A stretch of 64,000 nt of DNA from Microbispora hainanensis (GCF_006874475.1 NZ_VIRM01000001.1:1-64000); one strand, 5' to 3'; positions 45,745 to 55,539 are shown, counted from the first letter of the stretch. Notes: generated by a model not told the origin, from the sequence alone. Made by a program: numbers and translations.

Positions 45745-45954
45745 GTGACGCGGGTGGTCGGCAGACAGGGCAGGGTCACGGGCAAGATCGGCCCGGGCCT
45801 TGTCGGCGAGGTGATGGTGCCTATCCGCGGGGGTGTCGAGGCGTTCTACGCCTATCCGAGCATTCCGGACGAGGAGATCCCGGTGGGGTCCATCGTCGTC
45901 GTCGTGGAGTATTCACCCCCGCGCACCGTCTACGTCGCTCGCGCGGTCATCTGA
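45745..45954 (+). CDS. Small NfeD-like OB-domain protein
   Basis: About 69 residues: VVGRQGRVTGKIGPGLVGEVMVPIRGGVEAFYAYPS, then GSIVVVVEYSPPRTVYVARAVI. This matches the C-terminal OB-fold of NfeD proteins, which accompany flotillins. No membrane segments are present, unlike full NfeD. The flotillin gene follows after 46 bp and is the natural partner. GTG 45745 was chosen since longer reading includes unlikely sequence; its Shine-Dalgarno is weak. Confidence 0.78.
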   Translation: MTRVVGRQGRVTGKIGPGLVGEVMVPIRGGVEAFYAYPSIPDEEIPVGSIVVVVEYSPPRTVYVARAVI

Positions 45955-46000
45955 CCCGCGCCCTCCTCCACTCCCTTCCCCCCACTACATGGAGGCTCCA

Positions 46001-47503
46001 ATGTCACCGGAGATCCTGGTCGTGGGCGGTGTGGCCATTGTCGCCGTCATCGTCCTCATTCTCCTGTTCAAGGCCATCTGGCGGGTGGCCGAACCCAACG
46101 AGGCGCTCATCATCTCGGGCCTCGGCGCCCACACGAAGAACGAGCTGGCCGACAGCCTCGGCTTCAAGATCATAACTGGCAAGGGCACCGCCGTGCTGCC
46201 CGGCTTCCAGACCGCCCGGCGGCTGCGGCTCGACAGCCGGGCCACGAATCTGCAGGTCAACTGCGTGACCCAGCAGGGCATCCCGGTCCAGGTGCGCGGT
46301 GTGATCATCTACAAGGTGGGCGACGACTTCACCAGCATCGCGAACGCCGCCCGGCGCTTCCTCGACCAGCAGGACTCGATGAACGGCGCCATCCACGAGC
46401 TGTTCACCGGTCACCTGCGCTCGATCATCGGCAACCTGACCGTCGAGGATCTCATCCTGAACCGCGAGCGGCTCACCAGCGAGACCCGCAGCTCCGCCGC
46501 CGACGAGATGAGCAAGCTCGGCCTGGTGGTCGACTCGCTGCAGATCCAGGAGATCGAGGACGAGACCGGCTACATCACGAACCTCGGCAAGCCGCACGCC
46601 GCGAAGATCGCCGCCGCGGCGCGCATCGCCGAGGCACAGCGCGACCAGGAGGCCACCGAGGCCGAGCAGATCGCGGCCGCAAAGAAGGCCGCCGCCGTCC
46701 GCGAGTCGCAGATCCAGCAGGCCGGCTATCAGGCGGAGGTGGACCAGGCGGCGGCCAAGGCCAGGCAGGCCGGCCCGCTGTCGGAGGCCACCGCGCGGCA
46801 GGAGGTCGTCGTCCAGGAGACCAGGGCCGCGGAGCTGGAGGCCCAGCTCGCCGAGCAGCGGCTCCAGTCGCAGGTCCGCAAGCCCGCCGACGCCAAGGCG
46901 TACGAGACCGTCACGCTGTCGCAGGCGGAGCGCGACGCCCGCATCGCCCAGGCCGAGGCCGAGGCCAGGGAGACCGAGCTGCGCGCCACGGCCCAGGCGT
47001 CCCAGGTGAAGCAGGCGGCGGCGGCCGACGCCGAGTCGGTGCGGGTGCGTGGTGAGGCCGCCGCGGCGGCGACCAAGGCGACCGGTCTCGGCGAGGCGGA
47101 GGCCGCCAAGGCGCGGGGCCTCGCGGAGGCCGAGGCGGCCAGGGCGAAGGGTCTCGCGGAGGCGGAGGCCGCCAAGGCCAAGGGTCTCGCCGAGGCCGAC
47201 GCGATCAGGGCCCGTTCCGAGGCGCTGCGCGAGAACCAGGAGGCGGTCATCGCCCAGCAGCTCGCCGAGAACTGGCCGCAGATCGTGGAGGCCGGCTCGA
47301 AGGCGTTCGGCAACGTCGACCACATGGTGGTGCTCAACGGCGCCCAGGGCATCGAGGAGATGCTGGCCAAGGCGCTCACGCTGGGCGGCACCGGGCTGGG
47401 CCTGGCCCGCGCCCTGCTGTCCGGCGGCGCCCCCGGGGCGGTCAACGCCGGCGTCAACGGCGCCGAGCCCCCCACGAAGGACACCATCGACGCCGCCTCC
47501 TGA
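46001..47503 (+). CDS. Flotillin/SPFH-domain membrane scaffold protein
   Basis: A 500-residue flotillin. Residues about 5-25 form the membrane hairpin (ILVVGGVAIVAVIVLILLFK), followed by the SPFH domain (VAEPNEALIISGLGAHTK...RLDSRATNLQVN...GIPVQVRGV) and a long Glu/Ala-rich coiled coil with AEAEAARAKGL-type repeats (about 380-405). Flotillins organise membrane microdomains, and their NfeD partner usually lies beside them, as here. ATG 46001 has GGAGG upstream. A strong bidirectional terminator follows the stop codon. Confidence 0.95.
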   Translation: MSPEILVVGGVAIVAVIVLILLFKAIWRVAEPNEALIISGLGAHTKNELADSLGFKIITGKGTAVLPGFQTARRLRLDSRATNLQVNCVTQQGIPVQVRGVIIYKVGDDFTSIANAARRFLDQQDSMNGAIHELFTGHLRSIIGNLTVEDLILNRERLTSETRSSAADEMSKLGLVVDSLQIQEIEDETGYITNLGKPHAAKIAAAARIAEAQRDQEATEAEQIAAAKKAAAVRESQIQQAGYQAEVDQAAAKARQAGPLSEATARQEVVVQETRAAELEAQLAEQRLQSQVRKPADAKAYETVTLSQAERDARIAQAEAEARETELRATAQASQVKQAAAADAESVRVRGEAAAAATKATGLGEAEAAKARGLAEAEAARAKGLAEAEAAKAKGLAEADAIRARSEALRENQEAVIAQQLAENWPQIVEAGSKAFGNVDHMVVLNGAQGIEEMLAKALTLGGTGLGLARALLSGGAPGAVNAGVNGAEPPTKDTIDAAS

Positions 47504-47509
47504 CGGCCC

Positions 47510-47549
47510 GCGTTCGTCCCCGTCCCTCTCCCCGGACGGGGACGAACGC
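47510..47549. terminator. Perfect 16-bp bidirectional terminator hairpin
   Basis: GCGTTCGTCCCCGTCC-N8-GGACGGGGACGAACGC fills the space between the convergent flotillin and HTH genes; the HTH stop codon begins directly at its right foot. Confidence 0.92.
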
Positions 47550-48404
47550 TCAGCCGCGGGTCAGGTCCTGGAGACCGACCACGCGCAGCAGCTCCAGCCG
47601 CTCGTGCGACTCGCTGCCCGGGCGGGCGGTGTAGACGATCAGCCGCTGGTCGTGCTCCGGGCTCAGCAGCACCTCGCAGTCCAGCTCCAGCAGACCGACC
47701 ACCGGATGCAGGAAGCGCTTGACGTCGGAGCGGCGTACGGCGACGTCGTGGGTCTCCCACAGCGCCGCGAACTCCTCGCTGCGGGCCCGGAGCCGGCGTA
47801 CGAGCGTCGCCAGCCGCACGTCGTCCGGGCGGCGGGCGGCCGTGGCGCGCAGATCCGCCACCCCCGCGCGGGCAGCGTTGTCACGGTCGTCGGGCGGGAA
47901 CAGCTCCCGCGCTGACGGGTCGGTGAAGTAACGCCAGATGACGTTGCGCTCCGCCTCGGGGCGGGCGGACGCGTCACCGTGCAGCGCCTTGTCCATCGCG
48001 TTCTGCGCGAGGACGTCGCCGCGGTCGTTCACCACCTGGGCGGGGGTGTCGACCAGCCGGTCGAGCACGAGCAGCAGGCCGGGGCGGACGTGCTCCGTGG
48101 CCGTCCGGTCCCGCGGCGGCTCCTCGCCGGCCAGGTGGAAGAGATGGTCGCGTTCGTCGCCGGTCAGCCGCAGCGCGCGGGCGACGGCGGCGAGCATCTG
48201 GCGGGACGGATGCGAGCCCCTGGCCTGCTCCAGCCGTGTGTAGTGGTCGGTGGACATGCCCGCGAGCTGCGCGACCTCCTCGCGGCGCAGTCCGGGCGTA
48301 CGCCGCCGCGCGCCGTGCGACAGCCCCACGTCGGCGGGGGCGACCCGGGCACGGCAGTGGCGCAGGAAGTCGGCCAGTTCGGTTCTGTCCACACCCTTCA
48401 CCAT
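47550..48404 (-). CDS. XRE/MmyB-family transcriptional regulator
   Basis: A 284-residue regulator. HTH near residues 30-75 (GLRREEVAQLAGMSTDHYTRLEQARG) is followed by the MmyB-like ligand-binding domain, recognisable from VVNDRGDVLAQNAM, WRYFTDPSAREL and the C-terminal DCEVLLSPEHDQRLIVYTA. It is divergent from the aldo/keto reductase gene 150 bp away, whose expression it probably controls. Such proteins may bind fatty acids or related lipids. Confidence 0.92.
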   Translation of the reverse strand: MVKGVDRTELADFLRHCRARVAPADVGLSHGARRRTPGLRREEVAQLAGMSTDHYTRLEQARGSHPSRQMLAAVARALRLTGDERDHLFHLAGEEPPRDRTATEHVRPGLLLVLDRLVDTPAQVVNDRGDVLAQNAMDKALHGDASARPEAERNVIWRYFTDPSARELFPPDDRDNAARAGVADLRATAARRPDDVRLATLVRRLRARSEEFAALWETHDVAVRRSDVKRFLHPVVGLLELDCEVLLSPEHDQRLIVYTARPGSESHERLELLRVVGLQDLTRG

Positions 48405-48553
48405 GCCCGCGGACGCCGGACGTTGCCAGGGACGGCCTGTCCCGGGATAAGGGCGTCTCTCCCGCCCGCGCCCGCACCGCCGGAGGCTGGGAACCGGCTC
48501 GGCGGACCGCGCCGGAGCCCGGACGACCCCGAGATCCTTTGAAAACGGAAGGC

Positions 48554-49585
48554 ATGGTTCGCATGCACTACCGCACGCTCGGCCGCACCGGCATCAAGGT
48601 CAGCCCCTATGGGCTCGGCGCATTGATGTTCGCCACGTCCATCGGCAACCCCGATCCCGGCGACTCGGCCCGCATCATCCACAAGGCGCTGGACACGGGG
48701 ATCAACCTCATCGACACCGCCGACGCGTACGGCGACTCGGAGGAGATCGTGGGCAGGGCGCTCAAGGGGCGGCGGGACGACGTCGTGCTCGCGACCAAGG
48801 TGAGCCGCCCCGTCGGCGACGATCCCAACCAGCAGGGCGCCTCACGGCGCTGGATCATGACCGCCGTCGAGAACTCGCTGCGCCGCCTGCGCACCGACCA
48901 CATCGATCTCTACCAGATCCACCGGCCCGACCCCGCCACGGACGTCGAGGAGACGCTCTCCGCGCTCTCGGACCTGATCCGCAGCGGGAAGGTCCGCGCG
49001 ATCGGGACGTCCGGCATGCCGCCGTCCGACATCGTCGAGGCCCAGTGGGTCGCCGAACGGCGCGGCCTGGAACGGTTCCGCACCGAGCAGCCCGCATATT
49101 CGCTGCTCAACCGCGGCATCGAACGCGAGGTGCTGCCGGCCGCGCAGCGCTACGGAATGGGCACGCTCGTGTGGGGCCCGCTCGGGCAGGGACTGCTCAC
49201 CGGCCGGGTCCGCAAGGGGCAGCAGAACGAGCTCCGCCGCGCCGGCTTCGTCAGGCACGTCAACGACGAGCACCGCATCGACGTCGTCGAGCGGTTCGTC
49301 GCGCTCGCCCAGGAGGCGGGTCTGCCACTGACCCATCTCGCCATGGCCTTCGCCATCGCGCATCCCGGCGTGTCCAGCGCCCTCCTCGGGGCGCGCACGA
49401 TGAGCCACCTCGACGACCTGCTCGCGGGCGTCGGCGTCACGCTCACCGACGACGTCCTCGACCGGATCGACGAGATCGTCCCGCCCGGCACCGACGTCGG
49501 CGCGCTCGACCAGGCGTACGTGCCGCCGGCGCTCCAGCAGACGGGCCTGCGCCGCCGTCCCCTCGCCGAACGCGCCGCCGCCTGA
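48554..49585 (+). CDS. Aldo/keto reductase
   Basis: A 343-residue TIM-barrel NADPH oxidoreductase. The catalytic tetrad is present: Asp and Tyr in LIDTADAYGDSEE, Lys in LATKVSRP and His in YQIHRPD. The C-terminal IAHPGVSSALLGARTMSHLDDLL binds cofactor. Probably reduces a carbonyl compound. ATG 48554 follows GGAAGGC; ATG 48563 is an alternative. Divergent from the MmyB-type regulator. Confidence 0.94.
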   Translation: MVRMHYRTLGRTGIKVSPYGLGALMFATSIGNPDPGDSARIIHKALDTGINLIDTADAYGDSEEIVGRALKGRRDDVVLATKVSRPVGDDPNQQGASRRWIMTAVENSLRRLRTDHIDLYQIHRPDPATDVEETLSALSDLIRSGKVRAIGTSGMPPSDIVEAQWVAERRGLERFRTEQPAYSLLNRGIEREVLPAAQRYGMGTLVWGPLGQGLLTGRVRKGQQNELRRAGFVRHVNDEHRIDVVERFVALAQEAGLPLTHLAMAFAIAHPGVSSALLGARTMSHLDDLLAGVGVTLTDDVLDRIDEIVPPGTDVGALDQAYVPPALQQTGLRRRPLAERAAA

Positions 49586-49617
49586 CACCTCCGCCGGGGC
49601 GGGGCACCGGCCCGGCC

Positions 49618-50433
49618 CTAGGAGCCGCAGGGGGGTGTGGCGGTCACCGGGCAGGCAATGGGTGACAGCAGCCGCCGGACGTGGCCGGGCGGGCGGCCGA
49701 GCTCGGCCCGCATGGTGCGGGTGAGGTGGGCCTGGTCGGCGAAGCCGAGAGCCGCGGCGAGGCCCGCCAGGTCCCGCTCTCCCTCATCGAGGCGGGCGAG
49801 GGCGCGGCTGACCCGCACCCGGTTGCGGTAGCGGCTGACCGTCATGCCGACCTGCCTGCGGAAGGTCCGGCTCAGGTGGGAGGGCGAGACCCCGAGCGCC
49901 CGGGCCAGCCGTAGGAGATCGGCCGAGTCGGGGTCGTCCGCGAGGATGGCCTCTCGCGCCCGGTCCGCCAGGGCTCCGCCGCGGTCCGGGCTTCGCCGGT
50001 CGGCTCGCGGGCGGATCGTCGTGACGAGCGTGTGCACCAGCCGTTCCGCGGGGTCGGCCGAGTCGTGCACGGTGCGCAGGAGAAGCCGGTGTGCGAGCTC
50101 GGCCCGGCCGTCGATCGCCAGCGGCGGATGCGGCGGCTCGTCGCCCACCACCGCGTGCCACACCGAGGGCCGCACCACGACGAACGTGCAGACGTCGCCG
50201 CCCGCGGGGTGCGCGAACGCGTACTCGCCACCCGGCCACTGCGCATAGCCCGTCGTGGGATCGGCGACCATGCGGTGACCGTCGCCGCGCACCCGGAACA
50301 TCCCACGGCGCACGAGGACGATGCCGTACGACCCGCCCTCCTCGGGGGTCGACCAGGTGTGATGCCGGGCCGTGCAGGAGACCACGTGGACGGAGAAATC
50401 CGGCGTATCGATGACTGTCCTCGATGTCCGCAC
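49618..50433 (-). CDS. AraC-family transcriptional regulator
   Basis: About 271 residues. An N-terminal cupin-like ligand domain (HVVSCTARHHTW...GIVLVRRGMFRVRGDG) precedes the double HTH (LARALGVSPSHLSRTFRRQVGMTVSRYRNRVR, then LAGLAAALGFADQAHLTRTMR). Start is uncertain; GTG 50433 leaves 76 bp to the divergent MFS gene, while ATG 50511 would overlap its start codon. The MFS exporter is the likely target. Confidence 0.9.
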   Translation of the reverse strand: MRTSRTVIDTPDFSVHVVSCTARHHTWSTPEEGGSYGIVLVRRGMFRVRGDGHRMVADPTTGYAQWPGGEYAFAHPAGGDVCTFVVVRPSVWHAVVGDEPPHPPLAIDGRAELAHRLLLRTVHDSADPAERLVHTLVTTIRPRADRRSPDRGGALADRAREAILADDPDSADLLRLARALGVSPSHLSRTFRRQVGMTVSRYRNRVRVSRALARLDEGERDLAGLAAALGFADQAHLTRTMRAELGRPPGHVRRLLSPIACPVTATPPCGS

Positions 50434-50509
50434 CGGTCCACTGTACGGATCCCCTGCAAGGCAAAAATGTTCAAGACCCGTGGGCCAGCGATCGCGGAGC
50501 CTGAGGGCC

Positions 50510-51913
50510 ATGTCGAGATTGACGAGGGCGCGGCCGTGGGTGGTGCTCACCGTGCTCCTGGCCGGGCAGATGATGGCGTCGATGGACGGCTCGATCGTCA
50601 CGGTCGCGCTGCCGTCGATACAGCATGATCTGCGGGTCGGTGACGCCGTCCTGCAACTGGTCCCGTCGGCGTACCTGCTCACGCTCGGGGTGCTCAACGT
50701 GACCGGCGCCCGTACGGGAGATTTGATCGGCCATCGGCGGGCCTTCCTCGGCGGGCTGGCGGCCTTCACGCTGGCGTCGCTGCTGTGCGGGCTCGCACCG
50801 GCGGCCCCGGTGCTGGTGGCGGCCCGGGTGGCCCAGGCCGTGGCGGCCGCGCTGATGGTGCCGCAGATCTTCTCGCTGATCCAGCTTCGCTTCGACGGCT
50901 CCGCCCGCAGGCGGGCCATCGGCGTCTACTCGATGGTGCTCGCCCTGGGCGTCGCCCTCGGCCAGGTGATCGGCGGTCTGGTGGTCGGGGCCGACCTGTT
51001 CGGGCTGACGTGGCGGCCGGTCTTCCTGGTCAACGTCCCGGTGGGGGCCGTGCTGATGGTCGTAGGGCTGCGCGCGCTCCCGGAGAGCACGCCCGTGGCG
51101 CGCAGGCTCGACCTGGGCGGGGTCGCGCTGCTCACCGTGGCGATGTCCGCCGCGATCGTCCCGCTGATCTTCGGCAGGCAGTACGGCTGGCCGGAGTGGG
51201 CCTGGGCCTCACTGCTCGCCGGCCTGGTCCTGCTGGTGGTCTTCGTGAGGTTCGAGGGCCGGGTCGTCCGCCGCGGGGGTCTGCCGCTCCTCGACCTCAG
51301 CGTGCTGCGGCCTCCGGGGGTGGGAGCCGCGCTCGCCACCTGTGTCGCGGTGATGGGCTGTTACACCGCGTTCCTGTTCGTGCTGACCCTGCATCTCCAG
51401 AACGAGCTCGGGTTCGGCCCGCTCGCCGCCGGGCTCGCCTTCGTGCCGTACGCGATCGGGTTCGCCACGCTGAGCCTGACCTGGACCCGACTGCCGGAGG
51501 GGGCGCAGCCGGTCCTTCCGATCGCCGGGCCGGCCGTCTTCGCCGCGGGCGCCCTGACAGTGGCCGCGCTCCCCGGTGACGGATGGCCCCCGGCACTCAT
51601 GATCCCGGTGTTGTTCCTGGCAGGCGCGGGGCACGCGGCCGGTTACAGCCCGCTGGTGGCACGGGTGGCCGCCATCGTGGGCCCGGAGCGCGCATCGGCG
51701 TTGTCGGCGTTGAACTCGACCGGGCCCGTGCTGGCCGGCGTCAGCGCCGTCGCCGGGCTCGGCGGCCTCTACCTCGGCGCAGGCCTCGGCTTCGCCTTGG
51801 TGGCCGTCGCCGCGCTGCTCACGGCCGGGGCGTTGAGCGCCGCCGCCGCGCGTGCGACCTGGCGGAGCGGTTCCCACGCCCCTGAACGCCCGGCGCGGAC
51901 ACCGGTCGACTAG
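50510..51913 (+). CDS. MFS transporter (DHA2-type)
   Basis: A 467-residue exporter with about 14 membrane helices. Opening MMASMDGSIVTVALPSIQHDL contains the Asp motif in helix one typical of drug/proton antiporters, and LIGHRRAF is the motif A loop. It would export an antibiotic or toxic compound. Divergent from the AraC gene with an AT-rich spacer (50450-50475). ATG 50510 follows GAGGGCC. Converges with the next MFS gene; 25 bp between stop codons. Confidence 0.92.
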   Translation: MSRLTRARPWVVLTVLLAGQMMASMDGSIVTVALPSIQHDLRVGDAVLQLVPSAYLLTLGVLNVTGARTGDLIGHRRAFLGGLAAFTLASLLCGLAPAAPVLVAARVAQAVAAALMVPQIFSLIQLRFDGSARRRAIGVYSMVLALGVALGQVIGGLVVGADLFGLTWRPVFLVNVPVGAVLMVVGLRALPESTPVARRLDLGGVALLTVAMSAAIVPLIFGRQYGWPEWAWASLLAGLVLLVVFVRFEGRVVRRGGLPLLDLSVLRPPGVGAALATCVAVMGCYTAFLFVLTLHLQNELGFGPLAAGLAFVPYAIGFATLSLTWTRLPEGAQPVLPIAGPAVFAAGALTVAALPGDGWPPALMIPVLFLAGAGHAAGYSPLVARVAAIVGPERASALSALNSTGPVLAGVSAVAGLGGLYLGAGLGFALVAVAALLTAGALSAAAARATWRSGSHAPERPARTPVD

Positions 51914-51938
51914 TCGGCCGCGTGGCGCCGCCGGTGTG

Positions 51939-53471
51939 TCAGTCGAACGTCAGCTCGGTCGTACGGCGGGGCATGAGCAGCAGCGCGGCGACGCTGAGCA
52001 CGGCCACGACGACGAGCGCGATGAAGATGTGGTGGACCGCGTCGTACAGCGCGCCCCGGACGAAGGTCGCGGCGGCCGAGTGGGCCGCCGCGCCCTGGGC
52101 CTTCAGCACCAGGCTCGTGGCGTCGAGGCTGTCCGGCAGGTGTCCCGCGACGCCGGCGGGCGGGTGGGCGAAGCGGTCCGACAGCGTCGAGTTGGAGATG
52201 GCGCCGAGCACGGCGGCCCCGACCGTGCTGCCGAGCGAGCGGCAGAACATGTTGGTCGCGGTGACCACGCCGCGGCGTTCCCAGCCGACGACCGACTGCA
52301 CGGCGACCATCGTGGGGCTGGCCGACAGGCCGAGGCCGACGCCGACGACGAAGCAGGCGACCGCGACCTGCCAGATCATCGCGTTCGGGCCGAGCAGCGC
52401 GCACAGCACGGCGCCGGCCACCACCACGACGATGCCGATCAGCGCGGTGTCGCGAAACCCGATGCGCATGTAGAAGCGGCCCGAGAACGTCGCCGCGAGG
52501 GGCCAGCCGACGGTCAGCGCGGCGAGGGCGAAGCCCGCCACCAGCGCGCCCGTGCCCAGCACGCCCTGCGCGTACGTCGGGACGTACGAGGTGAGCCCGA
52601 TCGTGAGGGCGCCGATGCCGAGGGAGGTCAGGTTGCCGCCGGTCAGCGTGCGGCGGCGGAACACCCACAGGGGCAGCACCGGCTCGGCCGCGCGGCGCTC
52701 CACGAGCACGAAGGCGGCGATCAGGAGGAGGCCCGCCGCGAAGATCAGCAGGCTGGGCGCCGAGTTCCACGCCCAGGCGACTCCGCCCTCCAGCAGGCCG
52801 AGGATGAGCAGGGAGGAGCCGCCGGTGAGCAGCACGGCACCCGTGTAGTCGATCCGGTGGGAGCCCCGCTTCACCTGCTCCTTGAAGCGCCGGGCGAGCA
52901 TCCAGGTGGCCACCGCGCCGAGCGGCAGGTTGATGAAGAAGATCCAGCGCCAGGAGACGTACTCGGAGAAGACGCCGCCGAGCGTCGGGCCGACCACCGC
53001 CGAGATGCCCCACACGCTGGCGAGGTAGCCCTGGACGCGGGCCCGCTCCTCCACCGTGTAGAGGTCGCCGGCCATCGTCATGCTGATCGGCTGCACCGCC
53101 CCGGCACCGATGCCCTGGATCGCGCGGAAGGCGATCAGCGCGGGCATGCTCCAGGCCACCCCGCACAGCACCGACCCGAGCAGGAACGCCCCGATGCCGA
53201 AGAACATCACCGGCTTGCGCCCGAACACGTCGGCGAGCTTGCCGTAGATGGGCACGGTCACGGCCTGGGTGAGCAGGTAGATCGAGAACAGCCAGGGGAA
53301 CTGGGAGAACCCGCCGAGGTCGGTGACGACGGACGGCACCGCGGTGGCGATGATCGTGCTGTCGAGCGCCACCAGTGCGGTGCAGAGCATGATGGCGGCG
53401 AGTACGGGACCGCGCTCCGACCGTAGCCCGATGCCTTTCGATGCCGTCGTCGTGGTCGACTTCGTGGTCAC
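51939..53471 (-). CDS. EmrB/QacA-type MFS multidrug exporter
   Basis: A 510-residue transporter with about 14 helices. LVALDSTIIATAVPSVVTDLGG is the signature of helix one, GKLADVFGRKPVM is motif A and RAIQGIGAGAVQPISMTM a motif B-like region. Expected to use proton exchange to export drugs. GTG 53471 has GGGGAG upstream. A second, related exporter lies next to it on the other strand. Confidence 0.94.
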   Translation of the reverse strand: MTTKSTTTTASKGIGLRSERGPVLAAIMLCTALVALDSTIIATAVPSVVTDLGGFSQFPWLFSIYLLTQAVTVPIYGKLADVFGRKPVMFFGIGAFLLGSVLCGVAWSMPALIAFRAIQGIGAGAVQPISMTMAGDLYTVEERARVQGYLASVWGISAVVGPTLGGVFSEYVSWRWIFFINLPLGAVATWMLARRFKEQVKRGSHRIDYTGAVLLTGGSSLLILGLLEGGVAWAWNSAPSLLIFAAGLLLIAAFVLVERRAAEPVLPLWVFRRRTLTGGNLTSLGIGALTIGLTSYVPTYAQGVLGTGALVAGFALAALTVGWPLAATFSGRFYMRIGFRDTALIGIVVVVAGAVLCALLGPNAMIWQVAVACFVVGVGLGLSASPTMVAVQSVVGWERRGVVTATNMFCRSLGSTVGAAVLGAISNSTLSDRFAHPPAGVAGHLPDSLDATSLVLKAQGAAAHSAAATFVRGALYDAVHHIFIALVVVAVLSVAALLLMPRRTTELTFD

Positions 53472-53608
53472 GTGGTGGCTCCCCTGTCCCTTCGTGCACG
53501 TACACGGGACCCTTCCACTCGAGGGCGGAAGAGTCCCGAAACAGGGCAACTATCGCAAACCGCCCGGCATTCCATGTCGTCGCGGGTCGCGTACGTGGTC
53601 TCACGCGG

Positions 53609-54268
53609 TCAGCCGCGGCGCTGGGTGTCCTCCAGGTAACGCAGGACGGCCGTGACCCTCCGGTCCGCCCGGTCGGTGGGCGCCAGGTCGAGTTTCGCGA
53701 AGATGTTGCGGATGTGCTTGTGGACGGCGCCTTCGCTGATGAACAGCCGCTCGGAGATGGCGGTGTTGCCCAGTCCTTCGGCCATCAGGGCGAGCACGTC
53801 GCGTTCGCGGGCGGTCAGCCGTTCCAGCCCGCTGTCGGAGCGGGTGCGCGTGAGCAGCTGCGCGACGACCTCGGGGTCGATGGCCGTGCCTCCGGCGGCG
53901 ACCCGGTGCAGGGCGTCGAGGAACTCGTCCACACGGCCGACCCGCTCCTTGAGCAGATAGCCGAGCCGGTCGGTTCCCCCGGCGAGCAGCTCGGTCGCGA
54001 ACGCCTGCTCGACGTACGCGGACAGCACGAGCACCGCTAGGCCGGGCAGGCGGCGCCTGGCCTCCACGGCCGCGGCGATGCCCTCGGTGGTGTGGGTCGG
54101 CGGCATCCGGACGTCGACGATGGCCACGTCGGGCCGGTGGGCGTCGACGGCCGCCAGAAAGGCGTCCGGGGAGCCGGTCGTGGCCACCACGTCCAGAGAC
54201 TCCGCGCGCAGCAGCAGCGCGACCCCCTCACGCAGCAGCGGGTCGTCCTCCGCTATCACGATCCGCAC
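53609..54268 (-). CDS. NarL/FixJ-family response regulator
   Basis: A 219-residue regulator. The receiver domain has AEDDP at the N-terminus, the phosphoacceptor region VAIVDVRMPP (Asp near 52) and Lys in YLLKER. The LuxR HTH follows (LTARERDVLALMAEGLGNTAISERLFISEGAVHKHIRNIF). The GTG start overlaps the end of the kinase gene by 13 bp, so the pair is coupled. Nothing in the adjacent promoters shows an obvious operator. Confidence 0.95.
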   Translation of the reverse strand: MRIVIAEDDPLLREGVALLLRAESLDVVATTGSPDAFLAAVDAHRPDVAIVDVRMPPTHTTEGIAAAVEARRRLPGLAVLVLSAYVEQAFATELLAGGTDRLGYLLKERVGRVDEFLDALHRVAAGGTAIDPEVVAQLLTRTRSDSGLERLTARERDVLALMAEGLGNTAISERLFISEGAVHKHIRNIFAKLDLAPTDRADRRVTAVLRYLEDTQRRG

Positions 54269-55539
54269 GGCAACTCCACATCGATGGTGGTGGGCCCACC
54301 GGGTGGGCTGGTCAGGGTGAGACGCCCGTCGTGCGCCTCGATCCGGCTGCGCATGCCGGTGAGCCCGGAGCCCTGCCGTTCGTCCGCGCCGCCGACGCCG
54401 TCGTCCTCGATCCGCAGGCGCAACCGGCCGCCCTCACGCCGTACGGTCACGGTGGCGTGCCGGGCCCGGCTGTGCCGGGAGATGTTGGTCAGCGCCTCGG
54501 CGCTCACGAAGTAGGCGGTCGCCTCGATGGAGGCGGCGCACCTGCCGGGCGCGTCGAGGTCGACCCGGCAGGGCACCCCGCAGTTGGCCGCGAGCCCGGC
54601 GAGCGCGTCGGCGAGCCCCCGGTCGGCCAGCACGGGCGGCAGGATGCCGCGGACGACCGTGCGGAGCTCGGCCAGCGCCTGCTCGGCGGTCTCCTGCGCG
54701 CGTTCGAGCAAGTCCTGCGCGCCCGGCCGGTTCTGGGACAGCGCGCGGCGGGCCGCGCCGAGCAGCACGGTGACGGCGACGAGCCGGTTCTGCGTCCCGT
54801 CGTGCAGGGAGCGTTCGATCCGGCGCAGCTCCGCGGCGTGGGCGTCGAGCGCCGCCGCGCGGGTGGCCGACAGCTCCGCGATGCGCAGGGAGAGGTCCAT
54901 GTCGGCGGTGGGCGCCAGGAGCCGGCGTCCCGGCCACGCCTGCAACCGGGCCATTCCGCTCCCGAGTGCCAGGAAGCAGACGGCCAGCCCCACGCCGAGG
55001 AGCGCGACCGCCCAGGCGCCGGCGTCGTCGTGCACGTCCCAGAACACCAGCGTCGGGGCGGGGTCCTCCGCGGGCAGCGTCCGCCACCACAGCGGATAGG
55101 TGACGTCCTGCACGGCGTCCACCACCAGGGTCAGCGCCGCCAGGCCGAGGAACAGGCCCAGCGTGGCGTGCACGAGGAGCCAGCACAGCTCCCGCCGCAC
55201 CGCCCGGTCGGCGAGGGCCGCCCGTACGCCGGCCGGTGCGGGCCCCAGTGCGACGATCTCCGGCCCCCACCGGGACAGCCGCCCGCGCTCCCGCTCGGCG
55301 ACGGACCGTACGACCCGTGGCACGGTGGGCGCCAGGAGCAGGCCCACACCGATCACACAGGTGAGCGCGACCAGGACGAGCCACAGCAGAGCGGCGAACG
55401 CCAGCAGCGCGGTGCCGAGACCGCCGACGAGGTGTTCGAAGGCGTCGAAGAGACCGCGGGCGTACGCGGCGACACCCCTCCGGGCGTCTGTCCGCTTGCC
55501 TCGCCGGATTTCGGCCGGCTTCCGCTGGCGCGCCGCCAT
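54256..55539 (-). CDS. Two-component sensor histidine kinase (HisKA_3)
   Basis: A 427-residue kinase. Membrane helices lie at about 35-75, 115-140 and 170-195. The dimerisation domain has RIERSLHDGTQNRL with the phospho-His, then the ATPase domain with ALTNISRHSRA and GSGLTGMRSRI. Partner of the response regulator it overlaps. The neighbouring CPBP protease gene lies 49 bp upstream on the same strand and may be co-transcribed, suggesting a membrane or peptide-related signal, but this is inference. Confidence 0.94.
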   Translation of the reverse strand: MAARQRKPAEIRRGKRTDARRGVAAYARGLFDAFEHLVGGLGTALLAFAALLWLVLVALTCVIGVGLLLAPTVPRVVRSVAERERGRLSRWGPEIVALGPAPAGVRAALADRAVRRELCWLLVHATLGLFLGLAALTLVVDAVQDVTYPLWWRTLPAEDPAPTLVFWDVHDDAGAWAVALLGVGLAVCFLALGSGMARLQAWPGRRLLAPTADMDLSLRIAELSATRAAALDAHAAELRRIERSLHDGTQNRLVAVTVLLGAARRALSQNRPGAQDLLERAQETAEQALAELRTVVRGILPPVLADRGLADALAGLAANCGVPCRVDLDAPGRCAASIEATAYFVSAEALTNISRHSRARHATVTVRREGGRLRLRIEDDGVGGADERQGSGLTGMRSRIEAHDGRLTLTSPPGGPTTIDVELPCGS

